In this document: positions 1 to 10,400 of the stretch, piece after piece
How the letters are laid out: each line of letters opens with the position of its first letter
Position numbering within the stretch: position 1 is the first letter of the stretch
Source of the DNA: Prosapia bicincta
Taxonomy: Eukaryota; Arthropoda; Insecta; Hemiptera; Cercopidae
DNA length: 64,000 nt
Direction: 5' to 3'
Assembly (NCBI GenBank): GCA_036971475.1
Contig: JBAIZL010000010.1
Location: forward strand, 14,344,514-14,408,513
Notes under the pieces: model-generated
What the model saw: only the letters and a program-made list of their open reading frames with translations
Database searches by the model: none
Told to the model about the DNA's origin: nothing
Translations under genes and position numbers: made by a program

Positions 1-896
1 TTATATCAGGTATAACACCCCTAGTAGGACGAACAAGAAAGGTTAAAATAAATCATACTTCTTGAAAAAGGAATGTTTTTCGTTGAACTTTTTTTAAGTG
101 TAACTGAATTGGAGAAAATGTAATATTCGTAAATTGTTATCTTGTTCAAAATGGTTTTTAACCAGAATTTGTTTAATGGCAATTAAAAAATGTTGCTTTT
201 CAACATGCACTTCCGATTAATTGATTCCGAAACCAAATTTTTGTTGGCTTCATAGAATTAATTAATGTTTATATACTACAGTTTCTCGAACGTAACATAT
301 TTCGATATATTAAACCTTTTTTTACAGATTAGGTTTTAAATTATGATCATAAGACAATAAATTGAACTGCTAACTTAAAATACAACCAGGCTATGTTGCC
401 ACATTCACTTTATGTAATGTCTAGAGTAAACAACACTAAAGTCGGGCCAACTAGAGTAACAAATTCTTATCGCTACGAGACTTTCGACTACAAGGGAATT
501 GGGTCGTCAGCTGTGTTTATTCAACAAATGCGTTTATTTTATCATTTCTTACCGTATTAGAGTTGTGATGAATGTAGCTGTATTTTCGTATTTTTCTAAA
601 GGCTTTTAAATTAAAAGTTTGTTGTCAAGTGTAATTAGTTTATAATAATTGGGGCAGTTAGAGAGTTCCCTTTGTTGTTTTCTATTAGGGCAAATATTTT
701 GCAATAACCATATAGAAAAAAATATCTAAATTTCACAAGTACATTTGGCCTGCTAAAATCACAAAAAGAAGAAAACTTGTAGTTTTACCGAAACATGTAG
801 GCCTACCTATGTATAGAGAACTATATCCTGTTGTGGATTTTGTGTTTTTATAATATTTCTTATAAATAGATTATAACGATTCTATAAGAAAGATAA
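1..896. other. AT-rich intergenic sequence, no gene seen
   Basis: This stretch is rich in A and T with many short homopolymer runs and stops in all frames. I found no open frame with convincing splice sites, no RNA gene and no tandem repeat. A slightly more GC-rich patch around 440-515 has no recognisable coding sense on either strand. The right boundary is set by the first base of the left terminal inverted repeat of the transposon relic. Confidence 0.6.
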
Positions 897-1010
897 CACT
901 GGTATGCATCAAATTTGCTTCAAGATGAAAACATCTGATTTTAGTCAAGTACGATGCCCTGAATTCAGATCTGTTTTTAGTTTTTTTTCTATCACGTCAG
1001 GTTTTTTCGT
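897..1010 (+). repeat. Left terminal inverted repeat
   Basis: It starts with CACTGGTATGCAT and matches the reverse complement of the right arm. A few single-base changes and one length difference occur near 909-915, where the right arm has a longer T/A run. The inner boundary is soft: similarity fades after the TATCACGTCA motif at 990-999. Confidence 0.8.
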
Positions 1011-1184
1011 AATTTAAAAAAATGTATAATAATAATTTACACAATTACTGCACATATGGGTATCTATAATGAATTTAAACCTCTATATATGTTTATTTGT
1101 TTACCGGAATATATTTTATAAATAAACAAGGATGTTAAAATTCAATGTAATTATAAGTGACAATTTAAAAAACTTACCTGGTGT

Positions 1185-2596
1185 TTACATCACACCTGGG
1201 ATCTTTTGCCCGGGGGGATTTCCCTTTAGGCACCAGCAGTAATCTGCCATCATTGTTTCATTCCAATTCCCCTGGTATCTTGTTTGCATGGTTTTAATGT
1301 CCTAGTGGAATCTTTCAATCTATTTCTCACTCACCGCACCCAGATTTTCTGAGAAATAGTCGATATGGCTATATAGAAAATGTACTTTCACACTCATTTT
1401 ACAGCCCAAGGGTTTGAAATGTCCTAAACATTCCTCAACAATTTCCCTATAATTTTCAGCTTTATTGTTCCCAAGAAAGTTTTCGGTTACCCTGTTAAAC
1501 GCCAACCATGAAGAAGCTTCGAGTTCATTCATCGAGAAAGTGAAAGCACGGTCTCTCATGAGTTCTCGAATTTGTGGTCCATCAAAAACACCAGCTTTCA
1601 GTTTTGCGTCACTTTTATTTGGAAATTTTGTTTGATGGTACAAATGGATATTGCTTTCATTACTTAAGCTTGTCACGAATTGCTTCATAAGTCCAAGTTT
1701 TATATGAAGAGGGGGCACAGAACTTTCTCTCTAGAAATTAGGGGTTCAGACAGTTCATTTTTTTCTCCAGGTACAAGATTCCTTCTTAGGGGCCAATTTT
1801 TTCTTTCCCAGTGCTCAGATTGTGCTCTGCTATCCCACTCACAGAGAAAACAGGGATACGTAGTGAAACCGGATTGTTGGCCTAGAAGTATCGTCAGTAC
1901 TTTAAAATCCCCACACACTGTCCAGGAATGCTTACGATACTCAATTTTATCAATATTATTTAGCAGGATTGTATTTAACACCAATTGCCATGAATAAACC
2001 TTCTATATTTTTGCAGTATGCAAGTTTATCTGTTTTAGCAAAGAAAGGTATGAATTCCCTCTCTCTATGCCTGAACCATGACAATGTTGTGCCGGGGGAC
2101 AGTAATTTCTTTCCTTTTAATCGTGATCCTAGAAGTTCTGCAGTAATTTCTGCAGGAGGTCTAAGTCTCTGACTAAATCGTTGAGTTCACTCTGTGAGAA
2201 CTGTTCGGGCAAATGAGAAGACTCACCTGTTTCAAAAGTGGGATCAGGATTTGACAATGTCTCAGATTCAGATTCGGAGGAGTCTGTACTACCCACATTC
2301 TGAGGAGGAGATGGAATTGGCACTTGAGCACTATGGGGAATTGGTCGAATGCCTGATTTCAAATTAGGATATTTTACTGAATGTTTGTTTTTAGTATTTA
2401 AGCCATGAATATTTGTCATACAAAAGTAACAGTCACTTACATGATCGTGAGGTTCGCGCCACACCACAGGAATACCGAAGGGTAATGATTTCCGTTTACA
2501 TTTCATCCACTGATTAATATTTGCACTACAAGTCATGCACACATAATGCGATGCCCATACCTTGTCCTGGTCACCAAGCTGAATACCAAAATAAGC
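1185..2596 (-). pseudogene. Broken copy of a multi-copy arthropod zinc-finger/transposase-like protein
   Basis: Read on minus, the coding sense is continuous only if the frame is changed. It opens at 2596 right after an acceptor-like TTTATTTATCCTCTCAG. The first part has CxxC (VCMTC), then WREP and a second CxxC (DCYFC), followed by a Ser/Glu-rich linker. Around 2157 a 1-bp loss shifts the frame into AELLGSRLKGKKLLSPGTT. That frame stops at 1956-1958. The next part (LLNNIDKIEYRKHSW, CGDFKVL, PCFLCEWDSR) is in another frame, and about 40 residues that the family normally has here seem to be missing. A further 1-bp loss in the C run at 1711-1715 shifts into PPLHIKLGLMKQF. In-frame TAG codons at 1320-1322 and 1302-1304 interrupt the conserved ERFH and ADYCW region, and a final TAA lies at 1185-1187. 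I recognise the family as a widespread, uncharacterised arthropod protein. Its position between inverted repeats suggests it is the element's own transposase. Confidence 0.8.
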
Positions 2597-2784
2597 CTGA
2601 GAGGATAAATAAAGTACGGAAATATTTATTACCTAAGAACTGCATGTTAATGAAGCCTATCAACACAAGTTCGTGAATAAAGAACCGAAATAAATATATG
2701 TTTATAGTGTAGATCAATACTAGGAAGTCCATCAGATTTTTTCATAAAAGTATGAATTTGAGAAAACTTATTCTTATGATTAAG

Positions 2785-2905
2785 AAAACAATTGATGTGA
2801 TAGAGAAAAACTAAAAACAGATCTGAATTCAGGGCATCTCAATTGTCTAAAATCAGTTGTTTTCACTCTGGAAGCAATTTATTTTAAAAAAAATGCATAC
2901 CAGTG
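2785..2905 (-). repeat. Right terminal inverted repeat
   Basis: Read on the minus strand it starts CACTGGTATGCAT and follows the left arm for about 115 bp. The block at 2806-2838 is identical to 953-985 in inverted orientation. It lies upstream of the minus-strand pseudogene, so it would hold that gene's promoter and 5' leader. The inner edge is approximate. Confidence 0.8.
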
Positions 2906-3051
2906 TAATGTATTTGTTAGGCGAGATTTTATACTAACTTTATATTTTTACTGTTTAATAAACCCTTGAAGCATTGACCTTATGTAGTCTATGTACGCAA
3001 AAGTAATTTTGTAGTCTGGTGTTGATATTTGTAATTCATTGATTGTAATTC
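2906..3051. other. AT-rich spacer
   Basis: This is short unique sequence between the transposon's right end and a CA-rich repeat. No coding sense or signal was recognised. Confidence 0.5.
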
Positions 3052-3131
3052 ACATAAACACACAGACACACAAACACACACAGACTCACAGTTACAGAGG
3101 CACACAGACACACAGTAACACAGTCACATAC
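3052..3131. repeat. CA-rich simple repeat (degenerate CACAGA/CACACA)
   Basis: About 80 bp of imperfect CACACA, CAGACA and CACAGT units on the plus strand, typical of a decayed dinucleotide or hexanucleotide microsatellite. It is broken by TTACAG and GTCACATACA interruptions. No function is implied. Confidence 0.75.
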
Positions 3132-3824
3132 ACGGCAAACCAGCTGACCTAATATTGGTAATATAGTTTTTTTAGGATAAGAGAAAATTTAGTTTATAAC
3201 CTTTTTTAATCCCTGGGTACAGTGTTTTAAAGAAACAAATGCAAAAAAGCCTCATATTATAGGAAACATTTGCACGATGTAAAATCGTTACATTTATTGT
3301 TACATTATTTACTTTTATAGGATACACGTGTGCGTAGTGATGAATTAATAATTGGCTATGTTTGATTTAAGCATGAAGCTTTGGGAAATAGGTTATTGGA
3401 AAACCTGGAAAGGCATAACATTGTTTATATTAGAAAATACTTTCGGTTTTGAAAAGCCATTATGTGTGGAAATAACTATTTAACGCCAGAGTGGGAAATT
3501 TCTCAAAAATCTTGTTTAAAAAAATGTACAAAAATTAGGAAACATAACACAAGCCTAAAACTATATAGTTTAGATATAAAACAGAGAAGAGCACTACAGT
3601 GGGTTTTTATTGGAAATGTGTAAGTAATGTGTTTCATGCTATATTTATTTGTGTGTAATATTTAGGAAGCGAATTGAATATTGATGAGTTGAATATTGAC
3701 AAAATCAAGAGCTTTTGTATAATACAATTAATGTTGTTATTGCATTTGCAGACTGATGGTGATCCAAGCAGAGGATGACTTGGGAACGGCTCACTGCGCT
3801 AAGGTGGGCTGAAGGGTTGCTTAC

Positions 3825-3873
3825 GTTAGCAGTAATGTACGAATAGTTGGGAATTTGGTTGCATTGTGTTCTG
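3825..3873 (-). other. Possible short coding exon (49 bp)
   Basis: On minus this segment is preceded by TTTACATAG and followed by GTAAGC. If it receives the single base left over from the candidate exon at 4041-4129, it reads without a stop as about 17 residues (AEHNATKFPTIRTLLLT). The phases of the two candidates fit. The peptide is not recognised, and a 49-bp exon is easy to obtain by chance, so this is a weak call. Confidence 0.2.
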
Positions 3874-4040
3874 CTATGTAAATAGAAAGCAGTACAGATC
3901 TTAGTGAGGATGGGAATAATAAGATGAAACAAGCAGAGTTAAAATAATCCAAGCGTGCTGGTACAAAGCCTGGTAGAACGAAATCCATTTACGTCAGGTT
4001 TATGCTGTTAGATGCTATTAGTAAATATAAAATAACTTAC

Positions 4041-4129
4041 CTATACGTCCAGATAAAATTACATTTGTTATAGCGGAGTGCGTGAATGATACGAGGCCTT
4101 CGCCATGTATCTGTCCGAAATCTCCTTTC
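4041..4129 (-). other. Possible coding exon (89 bp), unknown gene
   Basis: On minus the segment follows TTGTTTTAAG and ends at a strong donor, ATAG|GTAAGT (donor 4040-4035). It has 29 open codons of balanced composition, beginning KGDFGQIHGEGLVSF and ending ILSGRI, and stands out from the surrounding AT-rich DNA. I do not recognise the protein. It could be one exon of a split gene whose other exons lie outside the window or at 3825-3873, or a relic of a gene. Transcript data would decide. Confidence 0.3.
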
Positions 4130-4428
4130 CTTAAAACAAGTTTTATTATACTTTCTTATTAACTTATAAATATTTATTAGAATAACTCTAAAATTAAATC
4201 ATTATAAATTACCATTTTCATTATTATGAGGACACGTTTTTTTCTCAGGGGGGACAAGGCTAGTATAGGGGAGAATCCTAATTAGCTAGAAACGTATTAG
4301 GAAACTATTACTAGAAACTAGAAACTATCATGAAGGCCTTTGTCATGTTACTAACTATATGACCTTCACACATGCCACAACCGGTAACATAATGATGAAT
4401 AATATAATATTACTTGTATATTTTACAG

Positions 4429-4531
4429 AACCAGCCCAAGATCCCGGCAGATAATGGGGATGGACACTGCGACTTGGGTAACACAACATCTTCCCACAGG
4501 ACTCCATGAGATGAGTCGACAAGGCTTTAAG
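4429..4531 (+). other. Possible coding exon (103 bp) on plus strand
   Basis: It is preceded by a good acceptor (TGTATATTTTACAG) and ends AAG|GTAGAT, a mediocre donor. In one frame it is open for 34 codons and reads TSPRSRQIMGMDTATW, then VTQHLPTGLHEMSRQGFK. Base composition is clearly less AT-rich than the flanks. No family was recognised, and I could not chain it in phase with another exon. Confidence 0.2.
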
Positions 4532-5159
4532 GTAGATTAAAATCTGTGTATTTACGAGATCTCGTACTTTTATACAACTTTACACTAATTCCTTCCTTTA
4601 AACAAGCGATTCCAGACTGATATCTATTTAGGCTATAAACATCATCAGTGAAAGTGATTTTTAGGTTAAATTTTCCTGAGGTTTGAACCAACACGCTTCA
4701 TTTGTTACTACACCCAGTATAAACTATTGGGGCTTTTGGACATTTTAATTAATCCAAAGTGGATGGTGTCAAAATATTGCGGATAATTTAAAAACCTCAA
4801 CAAATTGAAAATTGTAACAACACGATACCCTCTAACTGCACTTGTAAAGAGAAGGGTGAGCCCGAATTTGACAGATTGTGACCCTCAGGCGATCCTCGCT
4901 AAGGGTTGTATCCTTGAATGTTGTGAGTTTGCTGATTTTATTTGTCTTATGTGCAACTGTTATAAAGTATTTAGCCGATAGTATTGTTTGTGTTGCTTCT
5001 ATAAATCTTGTGTTAAATAAAATTTTTTAAATGCTCATAGTGGCAGAAATATTTTACAAAACTATTTCTTCTATTGTAATTTATTGCATCAAACGACTTA
5101 TGTGCATGATTCCCTATTAAAAGTAAAGTAATCTATTTGTATTCCATAAGAATCACCAA

Positions 5160-5431
5160 TGCCATACTTCTACGGCCTCTGCAATATCTTTCTGTTGTTA
5201 CATAACCGACCGACGTTGCGTCGTCCTCCCACAGCAAAACAAATTATTCTTTCCCTATTCTAAATGTGAATCTGGCCAACAATGAATCAGCTGTTTTTGT
5301 CGCCAGAGCTATGTTAGTTTAAGGTTATCTTTTCGACTCACAAATAATTGTAAATAACTGAACGTGTGTTAAATGTATGTTTGATGTAATATAACTTGGA
5401 ATCATTCAGAAATGTCGATATTTAAGTAAGT
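5160..5431 (+). promoter_or_regulatory. Weak candidate 5' end of a gene (leader, ATG, splice donor)
   Basis: A locally CpG-richer patch (5206-5232, including CCGACCGACGTTGCGTCG) is followed about 180 bp later by GAAATG at 5410-5414. Four codons (MSIF) then run straight into a strong splice donor, GTAAGT (5426-5431). This is a layout seen at first exons of split genes. No downstream exon could be joined convincingly. I list it only so that it can be tested against transcripts. Confidence 0.15.
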
Positions 5432-6912
5432 AAAGTTTATATTTGGTTATTCGCTTAAATTACTACATAAGTAGTTAAATTTATAGTTAATCGAATCTAA
5501 AGTTAATATAGGTTCTTAAAAACTTAAAGTAAATTTCCTCGTATTCTCAACAGGGTTTTTATTTAGTAATGGCAAAAGCTATTAAGTATTCACGTAAACC
5601 TAAACTGCTAAAAAGGATTATAGCTAACGTTATAATCTAAACGAACCTTGAGTTTTACATTCGTGTGATTTTGCCTTACTTGCAATATTGGTTTACAAGT
5701 AATTAGGTTAGGCCTGTATTCTTACTGACAACATCCTAGTAGAACTCTTCCCTTACAATTGCAAGTTATAGGCCTTTAATTCTAATAAAATGTTTGGAAA
5801 AACTTGTATGTTTTAGTAAGACCAAAAGTTGGTAATTGAATAGAACGACCTTTTTGTGAAGCGGTGTTTTTTTTTTTATTTAGAAATATCTATAGATTCT
5901 TTTAAAATATACGTAGCCTACAAATTTCGTATTTCCAGCATGGTTTTTGTGTATTAATGACTCATTTTATTGTAAGCTTTTACGCAGAGTTCTCCTTTGG
6001 TAGCAACTTGAAGCAAGTGTAGCCAGTAGCTACTACGCGGCCGGTCACGCTATATGCCATAATAATTACAGACTAACATTAAAAATGTGAAACAAGTAAT
6101 TTTCCGCGGAACGTAAACTAGATATTCCTGCACTAGACGTTAGAGTGAGTAATAAAAAAAAATTAAACCAACGTCATTAAGACTATATTTCTACCATCAA
6201 GTGTGGTGTATTTTTCAATTAAAGTAAACAACATATCTAAAAAACTATTGTACGTTTATATTTATTTCTTTTGTACACGTAGATTTTAAAGAAATCTTCT
6301 TGAAAAGAAATTATTAAATATATTATTTTTAAAATAATAAATAATTATATTTTCAGTGTTATATTTAGTCTTGAGAGGCACGAAAACTGTCAGCGTGGTC
6401 GCAACGTCGACGTTCTATAAAGCTATATTTTATAAAAAAGTCAATTCTCGTCAAGTTTATAATATTATTAAACATAAAATAATTTATCTGTATCATAAAT
6501 CTATTACGTTTATATATTCGAGCATATTTATGAAGGATATTCGCATCACATAGTTGCTTATACAAAGCATTGCTGTTTATTGCTTAACTCTTATATTCGC
6601 GGGAAGGTTTATTTTCCTGATTACATGGTTATTATGTAATACATCAGACGATGATAATGTTAACGATGCAAAGTCATTAATGTATCAAAAATATAAACAT
6701 TGTAACACTACTACGTATGGGAAATACTGTACAGAGTGTCCTTGAATTACTCTAATATAGCCTACTTGTTTAGTCTTCCACATGTCTGTCTGGGTCTATT
6801 AAAAAGTTTTAATTTCTATAAAGCTAAAAAACGAATCAAATTCAAATTTTAGTGTGTTTACAACTTGTTTTTAAAAACGTTTTAGAAAATTTGTTCTGAA
6901 AAATATCTGTTC

Positions 6913-7457
6913 AAACCGTAGGCAGGGAACTCCTTCAACTGTAGGACGTAAAGTGCTGGAACTGTAGGTAGAGAACTGTTTTAACTGTAGCCAGAGATGT
7001 GCTCGAACTCTAGGCAAGGAACCACTGAAGCTGTAGCAAGAAATCTGTTCAAACTGTAGGAAGGGAACTCCTGGAACTACGACCGGAACTGCTGGATGTG
7101 TGGGCCGGGAACTGCTGGAACTGTAGTCAGGGAATTCCTGGAACTGTGGGCCGGGAACTGCTGGAACTATAGGCAGAGATCAGTTTTAACTATAGCCAGA
7201 GATTTGCTCGAACTCTAGACAGGGAACCACTGGAACTGTAGCTAGAAATCTGTACAAACTATAGGCAGAGAACTCCTGGAACAGTAGGCAGGAATCTGCT
7301 TTAAGTATAGCCAGATATTTGCTCGAACTCTAAACAGAGAACCGTTCGAACTGTAGCCAATACCTGCTCGAACTGTAGCCAGAAATTTGTTCAAATTCTA
7401 GGCAGGGAACTTTTTGATGTGTAGGCAGAGAACTGTTTTAACTCTAGCCAGGGAACT
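6913..7457. repeat. Degenerate 23-bp minisatellite
   Basis: About 23 tandem copies of a 23-bp unit, with a consensus close to AACTGTAGGCAGGGAACT followed by GCTGG. Copies differ by many substitutions and small indels. A longer period is visible: the TTTTAAC-TAGCCAGAG-TTTGCTCG variant recurs at about 6979, 7184 and 7299, spacings of 205 and 115 bp (roughly 9 and 5 units). The last copy ends in GGGAACT and runs into the first base of the satellite array without spacer. Confidence 0.85.
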
Positions 7458-10400
7458 TTCGATTTTTCTATTATATACGATCTAGATATGAAATAACAAC
7501 CCAAATAATATCAGGAACACACCTATCACTGCCCAAATCGCTCCAGTCACGCCCGTTGAAGTATAAATACCGCCCTATTGAAGAAATGCTATGTTTGTAC
7601 TTCCTTGTCACACCTACATCCACCCATAAGGACTAAATCACGCCCAAAACTGATATAGACGTTTTATTTATCGTTCATTAGGGTGAATGACCTCAATTTA
7701 GAGTAAATAATCTAAAATAAACAGACTATTGTTGTTCTACTTTCGATTTTTCTAATATATACGATCTAGATATGAAATAACAACCCAAATAATATCAGGA
7801 AAACACCTATCACTGCCCAAATCGCTCCAGTCACGCCCGTTGAAGTATAAATACCGCCCTATTGATGAAATGCTATGTTTGTACCTCCTTCTCACACCTA
7901 CATCCACCCATAAGGACTAAATCCCGCCCAAAACTGATAATATACGTTTTATTTATCGTTCATTAGGGTGAATGACCTCAATTTAGAGTAAATAATCTAA
8001 AATAAACAGACTATTGTTGTTCTACTTTCGATTTTTCTAATATATACGACCTAGATATGAAATAACAACTTAAATAATATCAGGAACACACCTATCACTG
8101 CCCAAATCGCTCCAGTCACGCCCGTTGAAGTATAAATACCGCCCTATTGAAGAAATGCTATGTTTGTACCTCCTTCTCACACCTACATGCACCCATAAGG
8201 ACTAAATCCCGCCCAAAACTGATAATATACGTTTTATTTATCGTTCATTAGGGTGAATGACCTCAATTTAGAGTAAATAATCTAAAATAAACAGACTATT
8301 GTTGTTCTACTTTCGATTTTTCTAATATATACGACCTAGATATGAAATAACAACTTAAATAATATCAGGAACACACCTATCACTGCCCAAATCGCTCCAG
8401 TCACGCCCGTTGAAGTATAAATACCGCCCTATTGAAGAAATGCTATGTTTGTACCTCCTTCTCACACCTACATCCACCCATAAGGACTAAATCCCGCCCA
8501 AAACTGATAATATACGTTTTATTTATCGTTCATTAGGGTGAATGACCTCAATTTAGAGTAAATAATCTAAAATAAACAGACTATTGTTGTTCTACTTTCG
8601 ATTTTTCTAATATATACGATCTAGATATGAAATAACAACCCAAATAATATCAGGAACACACCTATCACTGCCCAAATCGCTGCAGCCACGCCCGTTAAAG
8701 TATAAATACCGCCCTATTGCAGAAATGCTATGTTTGTACCTCCTTCTCACACCTACATCCACCCATAAGGACTAAATCCCGCCCAAAACTGATATAGACG
8801 TTTTATTTATCGTTCATTAGGGTGAATGACCTCAATTTAGAGTAAATAATCTAAAATAAACAGACTATTGTTGTTCTACTTTCGACTTTTCTAATATATA
8901 CGACCTAGATATGAAATAACAACTTAAATAATATCAGGAACACACCTATCACTGCCCAAATCGCTGCAGTCACGCCCGTTGAAGTATAAATACCGCCCTA
9001 TTGAAGAAATGCTATGTTTGTACCTCCTTCTCACACCTACATCCACCCATAAGGACTAAATCCCGCCCAAAACTGATAATATACGTTTTATTTATCGTTC
9101 ATTAGGGTGAATGACCTCAATTTAGAGTAAATAATCTAAAATAAACAGACTATTGTTGTTCTACTTTCGATTTTTCTATTATATACGACCTAGATATGAA
9201 ATAACAACCCAAATAATATCAGGAACACACCTATCACTGCCCAAATCGCTCCAGTCACGCCCGTTGAAGTATAAATACCGCCCTATTGAAGGAATGCTAT
9301 GTTTGTACTTCCTTGTCACACCTACATCCACCCATAAGGACTAAATCCCGCCCAAAACTGATAATATACGTTTTATTTATCGTTCATTAGGGTGAATGAC
9401 CTCAATTTAGAGTAAATAATCTAAAATAAACAGACTATTGTTGTTCTACTTTCGACTTTTCTAATATATACGACCTAGATATGAAATAACAACCCAAATA
9501 ATATCAGGAACACACCTATCACTGCCCAAATCGCTCCAGCCACGCCCGTTGAAGTATAAATACCGCTCTATTAAAGAAATGCTATGTTTGTACCTCCTTC
9601 TCACACCTACATCCACCCATAAGGACTAAATCCCGCCCAAAACTGATAATATACGTTTTATTTATCGTTCATTAGGGTGAATGACCTCAATTTAGAGTAA
9701 ATAATCTAAAATAAACAGACTATTGTTGTTCTACTTTCGATTTTTCTATTATATACGACCTAGATATGAAATAACAACCCAAATAATATCAGGAACACAC
9801 CTATCACTGCCCAAATCGCTCCAGTCACGCCCGTTGAAGTATAAATACCGCTCTATTAAAGAAATGCTATGTTTGTACCTCCTTCTCACACCTACATCCA
9901 CCCATAAGGACTAAATCCCGCCCAAAACTGATAATATACGTTTTATTTATCGTTCATTAGGGTGAATGACCTCAATTTAGAGTAAATAATCTAAAATAAA
10001 CAGACTATTGTTGTTCTACTTTCGATTTTTCTATTATATACGACCTAGATATGAAATAACAACCCAAATAATATCAGGAACACACCTATCACTGCCCAAA
10101 TCGCTCCAGCCACGCCCGTTGAAGTATAAATACCGCTCTATTAAAGAAATGCTATGTTTGTACCTCCTTCTCACACCTACATCCACCCATAAGGACTAAA
10201 TCCCGCCCAAAACTGATAATATACGTTTTATTTATCGTTCATTAGGGTGAATGACCTCAATTTAGAGTAAATAATCTAAAATAAACAGACTGTTGTTGTT
10301 CTACTTTCGATTTTTCTATTATATACGACCTAGATATGAAATAACAACCCAAATAATATCAGGAACACACCTATCACTGCCCAAATCGCTCCAGCCACGC

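Larger units (their letters stand above)
897..2905 (-). mobile_element. DNA transposon relic with CACTGG terminal inverted repeats
   Basis: The two ends of this 2009-bp segment are inverted copies of each other. The left end begins CACTGGTATGCAT (897-909), and the right end is its reverse complement (2893-2905). The arms stay alignable for about 115 bp, including a 33-bp block that is identical (953-985 versus 2806-2838). Both outer flanks are TAA (894-896 and 2906-2908), which fits a 3-bp target-site duplication. The only coding remnant between the arms is a minus-strand pseudogene that fills most of the interior. Termini beginning CACT(A/G) with 2-4 bp duplications are known from the CACTA/Mirage/Chapaev group, and TWA duplications also occur in PIF/Harbinger. 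The superfamily is therefore an inference. The element is clearly dead, since its gene is broken in several places. Confidence 0.8.
3132..6912. other. AT-rich, mostly unique intergenic or intronic sequence
   Basis: This stretch has no long open frame and no recognised gene, RNA or repeat. It contains a few short open segments with splice-like borders, listed separately. A patch at 4236-4330 has a G run and clustered TAGAAACTA-like direct repeats. TTAGGTTAGGCC near 5704 resembles a dispersed motif common in insect DNA. The open frame at 6356-6553 is AT-rich, lacks an ATG start and is probably chance. Confidence 0.5.

Noticed and set aside
1680..2172. Plus-strand open frames at 1680-1997 and 1969-2172
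   Set aside because: They are shadows antisense to the minus-strand pseudogene, whose conserved residues explain the openness.
3752..3803. Plus-strand exon-like segment after TTGCATTTGCAG, open for 17 codons
   Set aside because: It is too short, its donor (AAG|GTGGGC) is weak, and its exit phase does not fit the candidate at 4429-4531.
3705..3932. 75-codon minus-strand open frame
   Set aside because: It has no recognisable domain, and its start region is AT-rich. The splice-bounded reading of 3825-3873 uses another frame. It is probably chance.
3940..3995. tRNA-like B box (GGTAGAACGAAATCC)
   Set aside because: The match to GGTTCGANTCC is poor, and no A box or cloverleaf could be drawn around it.
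6356..6745. Two AT-rich open frames (6356-6553 and 6554-6745)
   Set aside because: They lack credible starts, are rich in Ile, Tyr and Lys as expected from AT-rich chance frames, and match nothing I recognise.
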